This document shows, in pieces, positions 33,200 through 42,673 of a stretch of DNA of 64,000 bases (within the stretch, counting starts at the first letter, position 1; the number at the start of each line of letters is the position of its first letter). The notes below the pieces were generated by a model that ran no database searches, was not told the DNA's origin, and worked only from the letters and a program-made list of their open reading frames with translations. Made by a program: the position numbers and the translations under genes. This stretch comes from JACJYM01 sp965230495 (lineage in GTDB: Bacteria; Bacteroidota; Bacteroidia; Chitinophagales; Saprospiraceae), in assembly GCA_965230495.1 (NCBI GenBank), contig OZ246004.1, positions 3,038,001 to 3,102,000 of the forward strand, given 5' to 3'.

Positions 33200-36129
33200 G
33201 CACCTTCTTTTGCTATTCCCAGAGATTCATAAATTTTACATTGTATTCGTGGCCTTATATCTAGTTTATTGAATTTTTTATTTTCCATAGAAGGAAAAGT
33301 ACGATTGGAAAGAAAAACATAAATTAGGTTGTGTTTGGGATCCGCAAACGTAACCGTACCCGTAAAACCTAAGTGACCAAAAGTCTGAGGAGAAGCCAAC
33401 TCGCACATATTAATAGTTTTAAGAGTATCTGTTTCTTTCATATCGAAGCCAAGTCCTCTTCTTGTAGAAAGGAAATACTTGCTTGTGTATTTCTTTACGA
33501 TATCCTTATCAATATATTGTTGTCCACCATAGTAACCATTATTGAGTAACATTTGCATAATGATGGCTACATCCCTTGCATTACCAAATAATCCGGCATG
33601 ACCACTGACGCCACCTAGCATAGCAGCACCCATATCGTGAACAGTACCACGAATAATTTGATTTCGGAAGTACATATCGTGTTCAGAAGGAGCGATATCC
33701 GTAATGGGAAAACGAAATAAAGGATTGAAACCAAGGTATTTTAAGCCCATAGGAATATAAAAGCGAGAATCAACAAAACGTTGGAAAGAAATACCCGATT
33801 TGTTTTCAACAATTTTTTTCATCATATAAAAACCAAGGTCACTATACCTATATTCATTGTTATTATCTAGAAGTTCGGAGGCAAGAATTTCTTTCCATAT
33901 AGTATCTCTATAATCTGATCGCATAAATAAACGTTGAGCCACAGGAATAGAAAAATTTTGAGTCAGATATTCACTGTAATATTCTTTAAGAGGTTTGGGA
34001 TTCTTTTTTTTGTCATTCATAGTAGAGGAATAAAAAGGAATCCAAGGTCTTAATCGGGCATGATGAGCCAACATAGAACGAACGGTCAAATTAGCTTTGT
34101 TAGAGGTATCTGCCTCAGGTAGGTAGACGGAAATAGGAAGGTCGATATTAATATTCTTTTCACTATCGAGCTTCATTATGGAAATAGTAGTAGCCAAAAT
34201 TTTAGTCAAAGAAGCTAAATCGTACAATGAATTAGTACTTACCTTCTCATAATTATTGTATTCAAACTTACCAAAGGCTTTCTCATAAACAATATTTCCG
34301 TCTTTTGCCACAAGAACCTGACAACCGGGAGCAGCACGAGAATCTATCATTTCATTAACTATGCCTTCAATTTCATCAAGTTTTTGTGTATTCATTCCCA
34401 CTTTTTCAGGAGGGCAGTATCCAAGTCTACCTATTGAAGCGGCATAAACGCCATCACCTATTTTGTATAGGTCAGAAGCGGAGATGGGAAGTTTTCCTTT
34501 TATACTATTTACTCCCAAAAGTGATTGAGCGGTAATATCCTGAGTAAGTTCATCATCATGATATGCTACTAAAATGGTTTGATTGCCAAACCTTTTTAGT
34601 GAATAAGGGCTGCCAAAAATGACAATGATAAGTTTTTCAGAAGGGATAGACTCCAAAAATGACAAATGTTCATCGTTGATACCAAATTTCTTGGAAGCAT
34701 ATTTTGACATATCATGAAATGATACAATGACTTTATCATATTTATTTAACCTTCTAAGAAGTGTTTTTCTCTTGTGAGGAGAAAAGTTATCTTTTTGAAA
34801 ATAGTGATGAGGTGAAATATAAGAATCTAATCTTCTTTGAAAGGGTGTGATAGTGCTGGTTCCAAAGGCCAACGTTGCATACTTTCTATTAACATCTACA
34901 ATAGGAACTTTGTTATGATGGTTATTTAGTAAGGTAAGAGATGACTGAATCAAATCAGTTTTAATGGAAATGGCTTCATTTCTGTTTAGGTATCGGCTTA
35001 CCTCAGTTTCATCCAATATTTTGGGCTGATTAAGTATGGTTTGAGCTTTTGCCTTTAGAATTCTTAAAACACTTTGATCAATTTGATCATTAGATATTGT
35101 TCCGTTACTTATGTATTCTTTAATTTTCGAGATACCCAGTTCTACATTTTCGGATAATAATAAAATGTCGTTTCCTGCAAAAAGAGCTTCTGCTTCTGCT
35201 TCGCCATTTTTAAAGTATTTGGCAACTCCTTTCATATCTAGGGCGTCAGTAACAATTAGCCCATTAAAATCTAGTGTATCTCTAAGTAAGTCATTTACTG
35301 CATTTCTGGATAATGTGGTTGGTCTATTTGGCCTTTGATCAAGAGCAGGAATATGGAGATGGGCGACCATGACACTTTCTGTACCACGATTAATTAAGTT
35401 TTTAAACGGAAAGAGCTCAATGTTGTATAGGCGATCGATGTTATGATTGATTACGGGTAAGTCATAGTGAGAATCCACGTCAGTATCTCCATGTCCTGGA
35501 AAATGTTTTAGACATGCTATCACTCCTTCGTCGTGAAGACCTTTCTGATACGCATAAGCTTGGGAAATGACGTTGTATTTATTTTCTCCAAACGAACGAT
35601 CATTAATAACAGGATTATTAATATTGTTATTTACATCTACAACAGGAGCGAAATTCATATGTATGCCCATCCTTTTACAATGTCTAGCGATCTCTCTTCC
35701 CATTTCATAAATAGTGTTTTGATCCTGAATGGCACCGAGAGCTAATTGACGAGGGAAGCTAAGAGCATCGTTAGGAAATCTCATTCCTAAACCCCACTCA
35801 GCATCAATAGCAATAAGCAAAGGAATATTAGATTTTTGTTGGTATAAATTAGTTACCCGTACTTGTTCTTCTGGGTTTCCCTGAAAAAAACAAAGCCCAC
35901 CAATTTGATGTTTTTTTATTAATTCTAAAATGGCTTGAGTCTCTTTTTTGTTTTTTTTCGAATAAGCTCTTACCATAAATAGCTGACCTATTTTTTGGTC
36001 AAGGGTAAGTGTATGAAAAACACTGTCTACCCATTTTTTTTGGTTTTCTGTGTAGTTCAATTGAGCACAGAGTAAAGTGCCGATTGACAAAACATATAAG
36101 GTAAGAACTACTTTTTTAAAACCCATCAA
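33196..36129 (-). CDS. NagZ-type GH3 beta-N-acetylglucosaminidase fused to a beta-lactamase-like serine hydrolase
   Basis: A 977-aa exported protein (signal peptide within 1-22, ending LLCAQ). Residues about 30-400 are a GH3 domain with the NagZ signature KHFPGHGDT (208-216) plus DSH (219-221), which supplies the His acid/base, and nucleophile Asp295 in VTDALDMKG. A GH3 C-terminal-like domain follows (about 400-560). Residues about 580-970 are a class C beta-lactamase/esterase-like domain with Ser640-x-x-Lys643, YSD in place of YxN, and FGHLGFTG. It probably acts on cell-wall muropeptides in the periplasm: sugar cleavage plus a penicillin-binding-type activity. This fusion recurs in Bacteroidota. 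Confidence 0.92.
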   Translation of the reverse strand: MMGFKKVVLTLYVLSIGTLLCAQLNYTENQKKWVDSVFHTLTLDQKIGQLFMVRAYSKKNKKETQAILELIKKHQIGGLCFFQGNPEEQVRVTNLYQQKSNIPLLIAIDAEWGLGMRFPNDALSFPRQLALGAIQDQNTIYEMGREIARHCKRMGIHMNFAPVVDVNNNINNPVINDRSFGENKYNVISQAYAYQKGLHDEGVIACLKHFPGHGDTDVDSHYDLPVINHNIDRLYNIELFPFKNLINRGTESVMVAHLHIPALDQRPNRPTTLSRNAVNDLLRDTLDFNGLIVTDALDMKGVAKYFKNGEAEAEALFAGNDILLLSENVELGISKIKEYISNGTISNDQIDQSVLRILKAKAQTILNQPKILDETEVSRYLNRNEAISIKTDLIQSSLTLLNNHHNKVPIVDVNRKYATLAFGTSTITPFQRRLDSYISPHHYFQKDNFSPHKRKTLLRRLNKYDKVIVSFHDMSKYASKKFGINDEHLSFLESIPSEKLIIVIFGSPYSLKRFGNQTILVAYHDDELTQDITAQSLLGVNSIKGKLPISASDLYKIGDGVYAASIGRLGYCPPEKVGMNTQKLDEIEGIVNEMIDSRAAPGCQVLVAKDGNIVYEKAFGKFEYNNYEKVSTNSLYDLASLTKILATTISIMKLDSEKNINIDLPISVYLPEADTSNKANLTVRSMLAHHARLRPWIPFYSSTMNDKKKNPKPLKEYYSEYLTQNFSIPVAQRLFMRSDYRDTIWKEILASELLDNNNEYRYSDLGFYMMKKIVENKSGISFQRFVDSRFYIPMGLKYLGFNPLFRFPITDIAPSEHDMYFRNQIIRGTVHDMGAAMLGGVSGHAGLFGNARDVAIIMQMLLNNGYYGGQQYIDKDIVKKYTSKYFLSTRRGLGFDMKETDTLKTINMCELASPQTFGHLGFTGTVTFADPKHNLIYVFLSNRTFPSMENKKFNKLDIRPRIQCKIYESLGIAKEGA

Positions 36130-36235
36130 AACGTATTAAATCTATGTATATATATAAGAACGACAAATATCTTAAAATTAAGTTACACTTTGTAATGTAA
36201 ATGGGCGGACAATGGCAAGAAAGGTCTAATAAAAA

Positions 36236-36263
36236 ATGGTCCTCTTTCTTGAAAGAGGACCAT
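36236..36263 (-). terminator. Rho-independent terminator after the DUF3078 gene
   Basis: A perfect 12-bp stem (36236-36247 with 36252-36263) has a CTTG loop. Six As at 36230-36235 become a T-run on the minus strand. It ends the DUF3078 transcript and insulates the next minus-strand gene. Confidence 0.88.
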
Positions 36264-36290
36264 AAGAGTGTTTTCTCATATATTTTCGAT

Positions 36291-37220
36291 CTAGAAGCCG
36301 TAAGAAAGACCAATAGAGTAGAAGTTTTGTGTGTCAGGAGACTCGTATTCTGAGTTTCTTAGACCAGCAGAAATACCTACACCAATACCTCTCCATACTT
36401 CAAAGTTAAGTTTATTTAACCAAGTATATTCTGTAAGACTAGGAGTTTCATCCTGATAAGGGATAAAAGTTGTAAACGTCGAAGACCAAAGCAATTTTTT
36501 TCCTCTTACTGAAAACTCCTTAGCATAATCAGCTCTTAATTTAGCACCTAAAGCTCCACTGGATTCAACACCATCAACACCAGAAAATGCAATATGATAA
36601 TTCAAAGGGTGGATTACAACTACTAAATTTTCCATAGGTGTCAAGGTTGCACCAACCCCTATATCTAATGTTCCCGGATCAAGAAAATTTTCAATAGAAG
36701 TATTTACTTCTCCTAAACCAGAGGCAGCAATCCAGCTGTTAAGTTTGTATCCATATAAAGAAGACATATTGACAATATCAACAGTACCATTATCAAACAG
36801 CCCATCATTTTCACCTTCTTGATCACCATCACTCAGGTCAACATCTTGCCATTGTTTATCAATTAAGACTTTATTGTTCCAAAAAGACTTTTCTCTAGTT
36901 TTATTGGCAAAAGCAGTAATACCAATCCCAAGCTTACTTGAAGAAGCGTCAGGATTTGGAGAACCAACCCAACCATTCGACTTGTTAAAATCAAATCCTA
37001 CTAAACCAGAGAGACCAGTGATCCATCCGGATAATTTATCTATTTCCAATTGTAAAGCATCAATTTCTCCTTTTAAAGCATCAGCTTTAGCTTGGGCTTC
37101 TCCATGCATGGCCATTTTATCAGCTTTTTGAGCTTTAAGAGATTCCAAAGTTTCTTGAGCAGAGGAAACATTAATACTTGCAAACAATGCACATACCACA
37201 AGAAGTAATAATTTTTTCAT
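36291..37220 (-). CDS. DUF3078 outer-membrane-like protein with coiled-coil N-terminus
   Basis: A 309-aa protein with signal peptide (MKKLLLLVVCALFASINVSSAQ), a coiled coil over about 25-65 (heptad-like Leu/Ala/Glu/Lys, SLKAQKADKMAMHGEAQAK), then the DUF3078 region: GFDFNKSNGWVGSPNPD, SFWNNKVLIDKQWQDVDL, and alternating strands ending YSIGLSYGF. The C-terminal Phe and strand pattern suggest an outer-membrane beta-barrel. No function is known. Single gene, with its own terminator at 36236. Confidence 0.85.
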   Translation of the reverse strand: MKKLLLLVVCALFASINVSSAQETLESLKAQKADKMAMHGEAQAKADALKGEIDALQLEIDKLSGWITGLSGLVGFDFNKSNGWVGSPNPDASSSKLGIGITAFANKTREKSFWNNKVLIDKQWQDVDLSDGDQEGENDGLFDNGTVDIVNMSSLYGYKLNSWIAASGLGEVNTSIENFLDPGTLDIGVGATLTPMENLVVVIHPLNYHIAFSGVDGVESSGALGAKLRADYAKEFSVRGKKLLWSSTFTTFIPYQDETPSLTEYTWLNKLNFEVWRGIGVGISAGLRNSEYESPDTQNFYSIGLSYGF

Positions 37221-37280
37221 ATTTACTATTAGTTTTTAATTTGTAAAATATAAGCACACAGATGTGTACGAAATATAAGA

Positions 37281-38090
37281 TTAGTTAAAAATTTCAATTT
37301 TATTCTTTGAGATCTTATTCATGGGAACCACAATAACACTTTTGTCAGTTTCAATGGTAATCGAAGACTTTGTGATTTCCTTAATTCTACCTTCTGACTC
37401 TTCAATTTTGATATGGTCACCTACTTTTAAAAAATCATTTGAATAAGAAGAAGCCAAATAATTAGCAACCATGTCTTTGGATGCTAGACCATAACCAACA
37501 GCAAAAGCAATGACAGCACCACCTATAATTATGGATATATTTCTGGCTAGGAAAGATGTTTCTATACCTATTTGAGTCAGGGCAGAGATAAAAATACTGA
37601 TAAACAAAAAGTAGAACACAAAAGAAGAAATGAGCTTACTAGCTGGAATACCCAAAGAGTCGCAGGTGGTAAGGATTACTTTTCTAATGGCATCAGAAAA
37701 TATTAAACCAATGATAAGAATAATCAGAGCAACTATAAGGTTGGGAAAAAATATAATGATATTAGCTATTAATTGAGATACGACAGGCATCTGTAAGATT
37801 TCTGCAGAAATCATAGCAACGATAATCAAAAGAAAGTAATAAATAAGTGTAGATAAAACTTTGCTTATTTTAATATCTAAAGAGGACTTGGATATTAAGT
37901 CTATATCGTTTAGCTTATCACCAAGCTTATCAACTTTTGACTTATGTAGAAATTTTTCAACTCCTTTTGAAATAATACGAGCGGTTATAAGGCCAACAAA
38001 AAAAACTAAAATAGCCAATATGGCATTAGGTACTGCGTGTAAAAATTTGTTGGAAATTGTTTCTAAGTTTTTAGATAGAAGAAAAATCAT
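37281..38090 (-). CDS. Small-conductance mechanosensitive channel (MscS family)
   Basis: A 269-aa inner-membrane channel that opens on membrane tension to release osmolytes. Four or five hydrophobic segments (about 15-40, 75-95, 105-135, 145-170, 175-200). The MscS pore-helix/beta-domain junction is clear: YGLASKDMVANYLASSYSNDFLKVGDHI, then GRIKEITKSSITIETDKSVIVVPMNKI. The C-terminal cage domain is very short. Last gene of an operon with a sigma factor and a 73-aa protein (2-bp gap upstream). Confidence 0.9.
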   Translation of the reverse strand: MIFLLSKNLETISNKFLHAVPNAILAILVFFVGLITARIISKGVEKFLHKSKVDKLGDKLNDIDLISKSSLDIKISKVLSTLIYYFLLIIVAMISAEILQMPVVSQLIANIIIFFPNLIVALIILIIGLIFSDAIRKVILTTCDSLGIPASKLISSFVFYFLFISIFISALTQIGIETSFLARNISIIIGGAVIAFAVGYGLASKDMVANYLASSYSNDFLKVGDHIKIEESEGRIKEITKSSITIETDKSVIVVPMNKISKNKIEIFN

Positions 38091-38092
38091 AA

Positions 38093-38314
38093 TTATTGGT
38101 TTTTTGACTTGTCATCATTACCGAGAAGATCAGTGAGGGTGTCCACTAATTTCGGTAGATAAAGGCTAAAAATGTCACCTATAAGTCTGACTAATCGAGT
38201 ATTACCGTCGATTTTGTTTTTAACCTTATTAGAAATATTAGTAAATTCAATTTTATCCAATTCGGCCAATTCCTCTTGTTCCAGCTTCTTAAAATTGTTT
38301 TTTTCTTGCGTCAC
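38093..38314 (-). CDS. Small charged protein between sigma factor and MscS
   Basis: A 73-aa protein with no recognisable family. The N-terminal 35 residues are highly charged (KKLEQEELAELDKIEFTNI) and the rest has an amphipathic or weakly hydrophobic stretch (TRLVRLIGDIFSLYLPKLVD) before a Lys/Asp-rich end. Its ATG overlaps the stop of the sigma factor (38311-38314) and its stop is 2 bp before mscS, so it is surely translated as part of that operon. Position suggests an adaptor or anti-sigma-like partner, but there is no direct evidence. Confidence 0.7.
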   Translation of the reverse strand: MTQEKNNFKKLEQEELAELDKIEFTNISNKVKNKIDGNTRLVRLIGDIFSLYLPKLVDTLTDLLGNDDKSKNQ

Positions 38315-38910
38315 GATGCTATCAATTCATAGTGTTTTTTAATAAACTTTTCTTTCGCACGTTTGATTTGCATTTTAATGGCACTTTCGGACTTCTTATA
38401 AACTCCACAAATATCTTTTATAGACATTTCATCTTGATATTTCATAAGCAAAATGATCTTGTCTTTCGTTGGTATTTCGTTCAGAACAACTTTCAGGTTT
38501 TCAATTTCAGTCTCTAAGATTAACTTATCTTCTATTCCATCATCGACTTGATCACCGTAAATAGAAACATCTTCTGTTGTTTGTTCTGGTGTTCGCTTTC
38601 CTTTTCTAATTTTATCTATGCAATAATTATATGTTATTGAATATAACCAAGTCGAAAACTTAGACTTATTACTGAATTTAGAGATATTCATCAACAATTT
38701 TATAAACACATCTTGCATTGCATCCTCGGCTAGATTATGTTCTCTTAAGATTGATAAACATTTAGCATAAACTTTCTTCGAATACCTTTTATAAATAATA
38801 TCGAAGTAAGCACTATTTTGAGTATCCAAGTAAATAGAAACCAACTCTTCATCCGAGGTGTTTTCCGAAAAAACTCCCGAGATTACTGGATTCAACAAAT
38901 TAATAAACAC
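38311..38910 (-). CDS. ECF-type sigma-70 family RNA polymerase sigma factor
   Basis: A 199-aa group 4 sigma factor. Region 2 (about 45-110) holds DAMQDVFIKLLMNISKFSNK, FSTWLYSITYNYCIDKIRK; region 4 (about 135-190) holds LNEIPTKDKIILLMKYQDEM and SAIKMQIKRAKEKF, the -35-binding helix. The start is GTG at 38908-38910; no better ATG precedes region 2. It is translationally coupled to a 73-aa gene and then mscS, suggesting an envelope- or osmotic-stress regulon. No classical anti-sigma factor with a membrane segment is next to it. Divergent from accA. Confidence 0.93.
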   Translation of the reverse strand: MFINLLNPVISGVFSENTSDEELVSIYLDTQNSAYFDIIYKRYSKKVYAKCLSILREHNLAEDAMQDVFIKLLMNISKFSNKSKFSTWLYSITYNYCIDKIRKGKRTPEQTTEDVSIYGDQVDDGIEDKLILETEIENLKVVLNEIPTKDKIILLMKYQDEMSIKDICGVYKKSESAIKMQIKRAKEKFIKKHYELIAS

Positions 38911-39069
38911 CTAAATATTAGTTTTTTGGATTTATTGTCCTTAGGACGTAAAAAAGCCTAAAAGTAACAACAATAAATTTTGTAGTGTAAAAGTATGTGC
39001 AGAGAATTACATGGATTGACAAGCGATATCTTTTTTTTCACTAATTTCACAACTCAAAAAAATGCAATT

Positions 39070-40032
39070 ATGGTGTTTTTAGAATTTGAGAAGCCCTTAG
39101 AGAATCTTTATGATCAACTAGAGAAAATACGTGAAGTAGGAGAGGGAGGAGTAATAGATGTTAGCGAAAGTGTAAAGGAACTGGAAAAGAAAATAAATTC
39201 CCAAAAAAAAGAAATATATGCTAACCTATCAGGGTGGCAAAAAGTCCAATTATCAAGACATCCCGAAAGACCGTATACCAATTTTTACATTGACAACATA
39301 TGTAAGAAGTTTATAGAGTTACACGGAGATAGAAATATTGGTGACGACAAGGCCATAATAGGAGGACTGGGCTCTATTGATGGACAAACGGTAATGATTA
39401 TAGGGCATCAAAAGGGAGTGAATACAAAGATGAGACAATACCGAAATTTTGGTATGGCAAACCCAGAAGGTTATCGCAAAGCTTTGCGATTAATGAAACT
39501 AGCGGAGAGATTTGGATTTCCTGTAATATGTCTGATTGACACTCCAGGGGCATTTCCGGGTTTGGAAGCGGAAGAAAGAGGCCAAGCTGAAGCGATAGCA
39601 AGGAATCTATTTGAAATGGCACAACTAGAAGTACCTATTATATGTTATGTAATAGGAGAAGGAGCATCAGGAGGGGCTTTAGGAATAGGGTTAGGGGACA
39701 AAATATTTATGTTGGAAAACACTTGGTATTCAGTTATATCGCCGGAATCATGTTCTTCAATTTTATGGAGAAGCTGGGACTATAAGGAACAGGCAGCAGA
39801 AGCACTCAAGTTGACAGCTGAAAACATGCATTCTTTCGGTCTAGTAGATGAAATTATAAAGGAACCTTTAGGTGGAGCACATTCTGATCCCGAGAAAATG
39901 GCCAAAGTGCTAAAAACACATATTAAGAAAGAGTTAGCTTCTTTACTTGAGATGTCAAAAGAAGAACGAATATCTGATAGAATAAAAAAGTATGAAAAGA
40001 TGGGAGAGTTTAGTGTGAAAGAGGGTAAATAG
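39070..40032 (+). CDS. accA: Acetyl-CoA carboxylase carboxyltransferase subunit alpha
   Basis: A 320-aa subunit that transfers carboxyl from carboxybiotin to acetyl-CoA, with AccD, in fatty acid synthesis. I start at the ATG at 39070 (MVFLEFEKPLENLYDQ), because family members begin there; the frame also opens 75 bp earlier. Conserved blocks are SRHPERPYTNFYI, GLGSIDGQTVMIIGHQKG, MANPEGYRKALRLMKLAERF, CLIDTPGAFPGLEAEERGQ, GEGASGGALGIGLGD and SPESCSSILWRSW. The birA product at 19645 acts on the same enzyme complex. Followed 10 bp later by the DUF6913-dapA pair. Confidence 0.97.
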   Translation: MVFLEFEKPLENLYDQLEKIREVGEGGVIDVSESVKELEKKINSQKKEIYANLSGWQKVQLSRHPERPYTNFYIDNICKKFIELHGDRNIGDDKAIIGGLGSIDGQTVMIIGHQKGVNTKMRQYRNFGMANPEGYRKALRLMKLAERFGFPVICLIDTPGAFPGLEAEERGQAEAIARNLFEMAQLEVPIICYVIGEGASGGALGIGLGDKIFMLENTWYSVISPESCSSILWRSWDYKEQAAEALKLTAENMHSFGLVDEIIKEPLGGAHSDPEKMAKVLKTHIKKELASLLEMSKEERISDRIKKYEKMGEFSVKEGK

Positions 40033-40041
40033 TAGTATAAC

Positions 40042-40557
40042 ATGTTTTCAAAAATAAGGGAATGGTTTTTTCGAAAATCATTGAAAGAAAAAGCCGCCAC
40101 ATCATCTAATCCAACACACAAACTTAAGAAAGTAGGACTAATTATAGATGGAAAAACGTTAAGTCATACTGAAGTGATTTATCAATTTAGCCAGATTTTT
40201 AAGAACATCAATAACATTCATACTCTTTCTTTTGTAAATGAAAAATCCAAGGAAGCAGCAGAGAATACATTCAATAAAAGACATATAAATTGGTATGGAA
40301 AACCAAACTCGCAAGAGGTATCACAATTTATAAGTGAAAAGTATGATTTACTTTTTTTGATGAGCTATAGCCAAGATCCATTTTATATTTATATTGTAAA
40401 CCATACGGAGGCCAATTTAGTCATGGGGATAAATGTAAAAAAAGAACACATAAATCTTTTCGATGCATGTATAGAGGTGGATCAGAAAAAGGGAATTATC
40501 TATGCAATGAAAGAACTAAAATCTCTTTTAGAAATAATAACAAATGGTGAATTATGA
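40042..40557 (+). CDS. DUF6913 protein upstream of dapA
   Basis: A 171-aa soluble protein with a basic N-terminus (MFSKIREWFFRKSLKEKAA) and alternating strands and helices (VGLIIDGKTLSHTEVIYQF, YDLLFLMSYSQDPFYIYIV, ANLVMGINVKKEHINLFDACIEVD). It resembles the DUF6913 family, which in Bacteroidota is commonly placed right before dapA. Here its stop overlaps the dapA ATG (40554-40557), so expression is coupled. No catalytic motif is visible. A link to lysine/diaminopimelate synthesis is inferred from this pairing. Confidence 0.75.
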   Translation: MFSKIREWFFRKSLKEKAATSSNPTHKLKKVGLIIDGKTLSHTEVIYQFSQIFKNINNIHTLSFVNEKSKEAAENTFNKRHINWYGKPNSQEVSQFISEKYDLLFLMSYSQDPFYIYIVNHTEANLVMGINVKKEHINLFDACIEVDQKKGIIYAMKELKSLLEIITNGEL

Positions 40558-41438
40558 GTAAAATCTCTCTTTCAGGAACAGGAGTGGCCTTGATTACTCC
40601 TTTTAAAAATCTGGCCATAGACTTCATGGACTTGAAAAAAGTTATTAATCATGTTATTAATGGAGGTGTTGACTACTTGGTGGGTTTAGGGTCAACGGGA
40701 GAGGCAGCACTATTGAATTCAAGGGAACAAAAAGAAGTTTTAGATTTTATTATTGAAGAAAATGGGGGAAGAAAACCAATTCTAGCTGGAAATTTTACCG
40801 GAAACAATACCAAAGAACTTGTTGAAAGAATAAAGTCTTATGATTTTGGTGGAATTAATGCTTTGCTGATAAGCAGTCCTGCATATGTAAAACCTTCTCA
40901 GAAAGGAATAATAGATCATTATCATTCAATAGCGGATGTATCTCCTATTCCCATTGTATTGTACAATGTTCCAGGAAGGACTTCTTCAAATATGCATTGG
41001 GAGACAACGACCACTCTTTCACAACATGAAAATATTATTGGCATTAAAGAGGCTTCAGGGGATATGTCCCAGTGTGAAAAGATAATAGCAAACAAACAAG
41101 AAGGATTTTATGTAACATCCGGAGATGATATAACAGCCCTGGCCATGACAGGCATCGGAGGTGATGGTGTTATTTCAGTGATAGCCAATGCTCTTCCAGA
41201 GATATTTAGCAGCATGATAAGACAAGCAATTATAGGCAATTATGATGCAGCAAGAAAACTTAATCATAAAACATTTGCTCTGCATCACTATTTGTATAAT
41301 GAAGGAAACCCATCAGGAATTAAGGCAGCATGTAATGTTTTAGGATTATGCGAAAAGGAAGTAAGGTTACCACTTACTTCAGTAACGAATCAAAATTACC
41401 GGGCTATCAAAGAAACATTAAGTATTATTCTTGGATAG
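40554..41438 (+). CDS. dapA: 4-hydroxy-tetrahydrodipicolinate synthase
   Basis: This 294-aa TIM-barrel enzyme condenses pyruvate with aspartate semialdehyde, the first committed step to diaminopimelate and lysine. Key residues: STGE at 47-50, Tyr137 in VLYNVPGRT, and Schiff-base Lys165 in GIKEASGD. The glycine-rich VTSGDDITALAMTGIGGDGVISV segment is also typical. Its start overlaps the stop of the DUF6913 gene, and its 3' end overlaps the convergent MFS gene by 14 bp. Confidence 0.97.
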   Translation: MSKISLSGTGVALITPFKNLAIDFMDLKKVINHVINGGVDYLVGLGSTGEAALLNSREQKEVLDFIIEENGGRKPILAGNFTGNNTKELVERIKSYDFGGINALLISSPAYVKPSQKGIIDHYHSIADVSPIPIVLYNVPGRTSSNMHWETTTTLSQHENIIGIKEASGDMSQCEKIIANKQEGFYVTSGDDITALAMTGIGGDGVISVIANALPEIFSSMIRQAIIGNYDAARKLNHKTFALHHYLYNEGNPSGIKAACNVLGLCEKEVRLPLTSVTNQNYRAIKETLSIILG

Positions 41439-42639
41439 CCGGTTCCTCAAATTTTTTCCTATTAAACCAAAGAATTCCAAAGAGAATTACCAATATAGCC
41501 GGAAAGAAAGCAATATTGTCAAGTGTGGCCTGACCGGCAGCAAGCTCAACGGCATCACCAGATAATCCACTAGTAGCAGCTTTTACTTTTTCAGTATCTA
41601 ACCAACCACCAATTATAGGTTGCCATATACCTGTTGCAAACATACCAGCAGCTCCCATTAATGATAAACCCAGAGCACCTGTTTTGGGCAAATATTCTCC
41701 AACAAATCCCAACATTGTAGGCCAAAAATACATTACACCAATGGCAAATAATATGGCAGCCAAATATACTACACCTCCGGTTGCAATACTCATTAACCCT
41801 ATGCCAATGGTTGCAATAAATGAGGAAGCCCAAAGTACTCCCACAGGATTTAATTTGTGAATAACAGGTCCGGCAAAATATCTACCAACAGCCATTAAAC
41901 CAGTTATTAGTGCCAGGACAAGCATGGGACTAGCACCGGTATTTCCTAATATTTTTTCTACCCACTGTTGAGTGCCTAGCTCTGTAACAGCGGTTAAAGT
42001 CATACAGATAGCCATAAAAAGGAACAAAGGAGTTAGCAAATGTTGTGCATTTACTTTGGTGTCAGACTCCATATTTTCATTTTCAGGAAAGGTTTGACCA
42101 AAGAATAAGAAACCATAAAGTAATGTAGGAATGAGCATAATAGCAATCTGAAGCTGCCAACCCATATCCATACCGGTCATAAATTTTGAAACTAATGCAC
42201 CAATAACTATTCCTCCGGGAAACCATACATGAAATTTATTGAGCATAGTTGTTTTGTTGTCGGAGTACATATCCGTAATCATTGGGTTACAGGCTGCTTC
42301 AACAGATCCATTGGCAAATCCTATAAAAAAAGTACTAATCAACAAACCCCAAAAACCACCGGCAAAGATGGTTAATAGCAAACCTAATAAATGAGACAAA
42401 AAAGCAACATACATTAATTTTCTAGGCCCAACGGAGTTATAAAAGATACCACCTAAAATAGTTGCAACAGGAAAGCCCCAAAAAGCCATAGAATTAATCC
42501 AACCAAGCTCTTTGTCCGATAGATTAAAATCATCACCGAGTTGTCCAAGTATCCCAGCACGAATGGCAAAAGTCATGGCAGTAACGACAAGAGAGATGCA
42601 GCTTGCCGTAAAAAGTCTTGATTTATTGATCTGACTCAT
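41425..42639 (-). CDS. MFS transporter
   Basis: A 404-aa inner-membrane protein with about 12 hydrophobic segments. The MFS loop after helix 2 is present (NSVGPRKLMYVAF), and the first helix starts right after INKSRLFTASCISLVVTAMTF in outline. The sequence resembles the fucose/glucose-type and FucP-like sugar permease branch, but the substrate cannot be fixed. It ends within the dapA 3' end and is probably transcribed on its own or with the nitroreductase upstream (34-bp gap). Confidence 0.9.
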   Translation of the reverse strand: MSQINKSRLFTASCISLVVTAMTFAIRAGILGQLGDDFNLSDKELGWINSMAFWGFPVATILGGIFYNSVGPRKLMYVAFLSHLLGLLLTIFAGGFWGLLISTFFIGFANGSVEAACNPMITDMYSDNKTTMLNKFHVWFPGGIVIGALVSKFMTGMDMGWQLQIAIMLIPTLLYGFLFFGQTFPENENMESDTKVNAQHLLTPLFLFMAICMTLTAVTELGTQQWVEKILGNTGASPMLVLALITGLMAVGRYFAGPVIHKLNPVGVLWASSFIATIGIGLMSIATGGVVYLAAILFAIGVMYFWPTMLGFVGEYLPKTGALGLSLMGAAGMFATGIWQPIIGGWLDTEKVKAATSGLSGDAVELAAGQATLDNIAFFPAILVILFGILWFNRKKFEEPAIQE

Positions 42640-42673
42640 TATTTAATTTTTTCAGTGAGCCAAGATACAAAAT

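Noticed and set aside
36116..36313. A 65-codon minus-strand ORF between the DUF3078 gene and the NagZ fusion gene
   Set aside because: It runs through a perfect terminator hairpin and lacks any family or composition signal.
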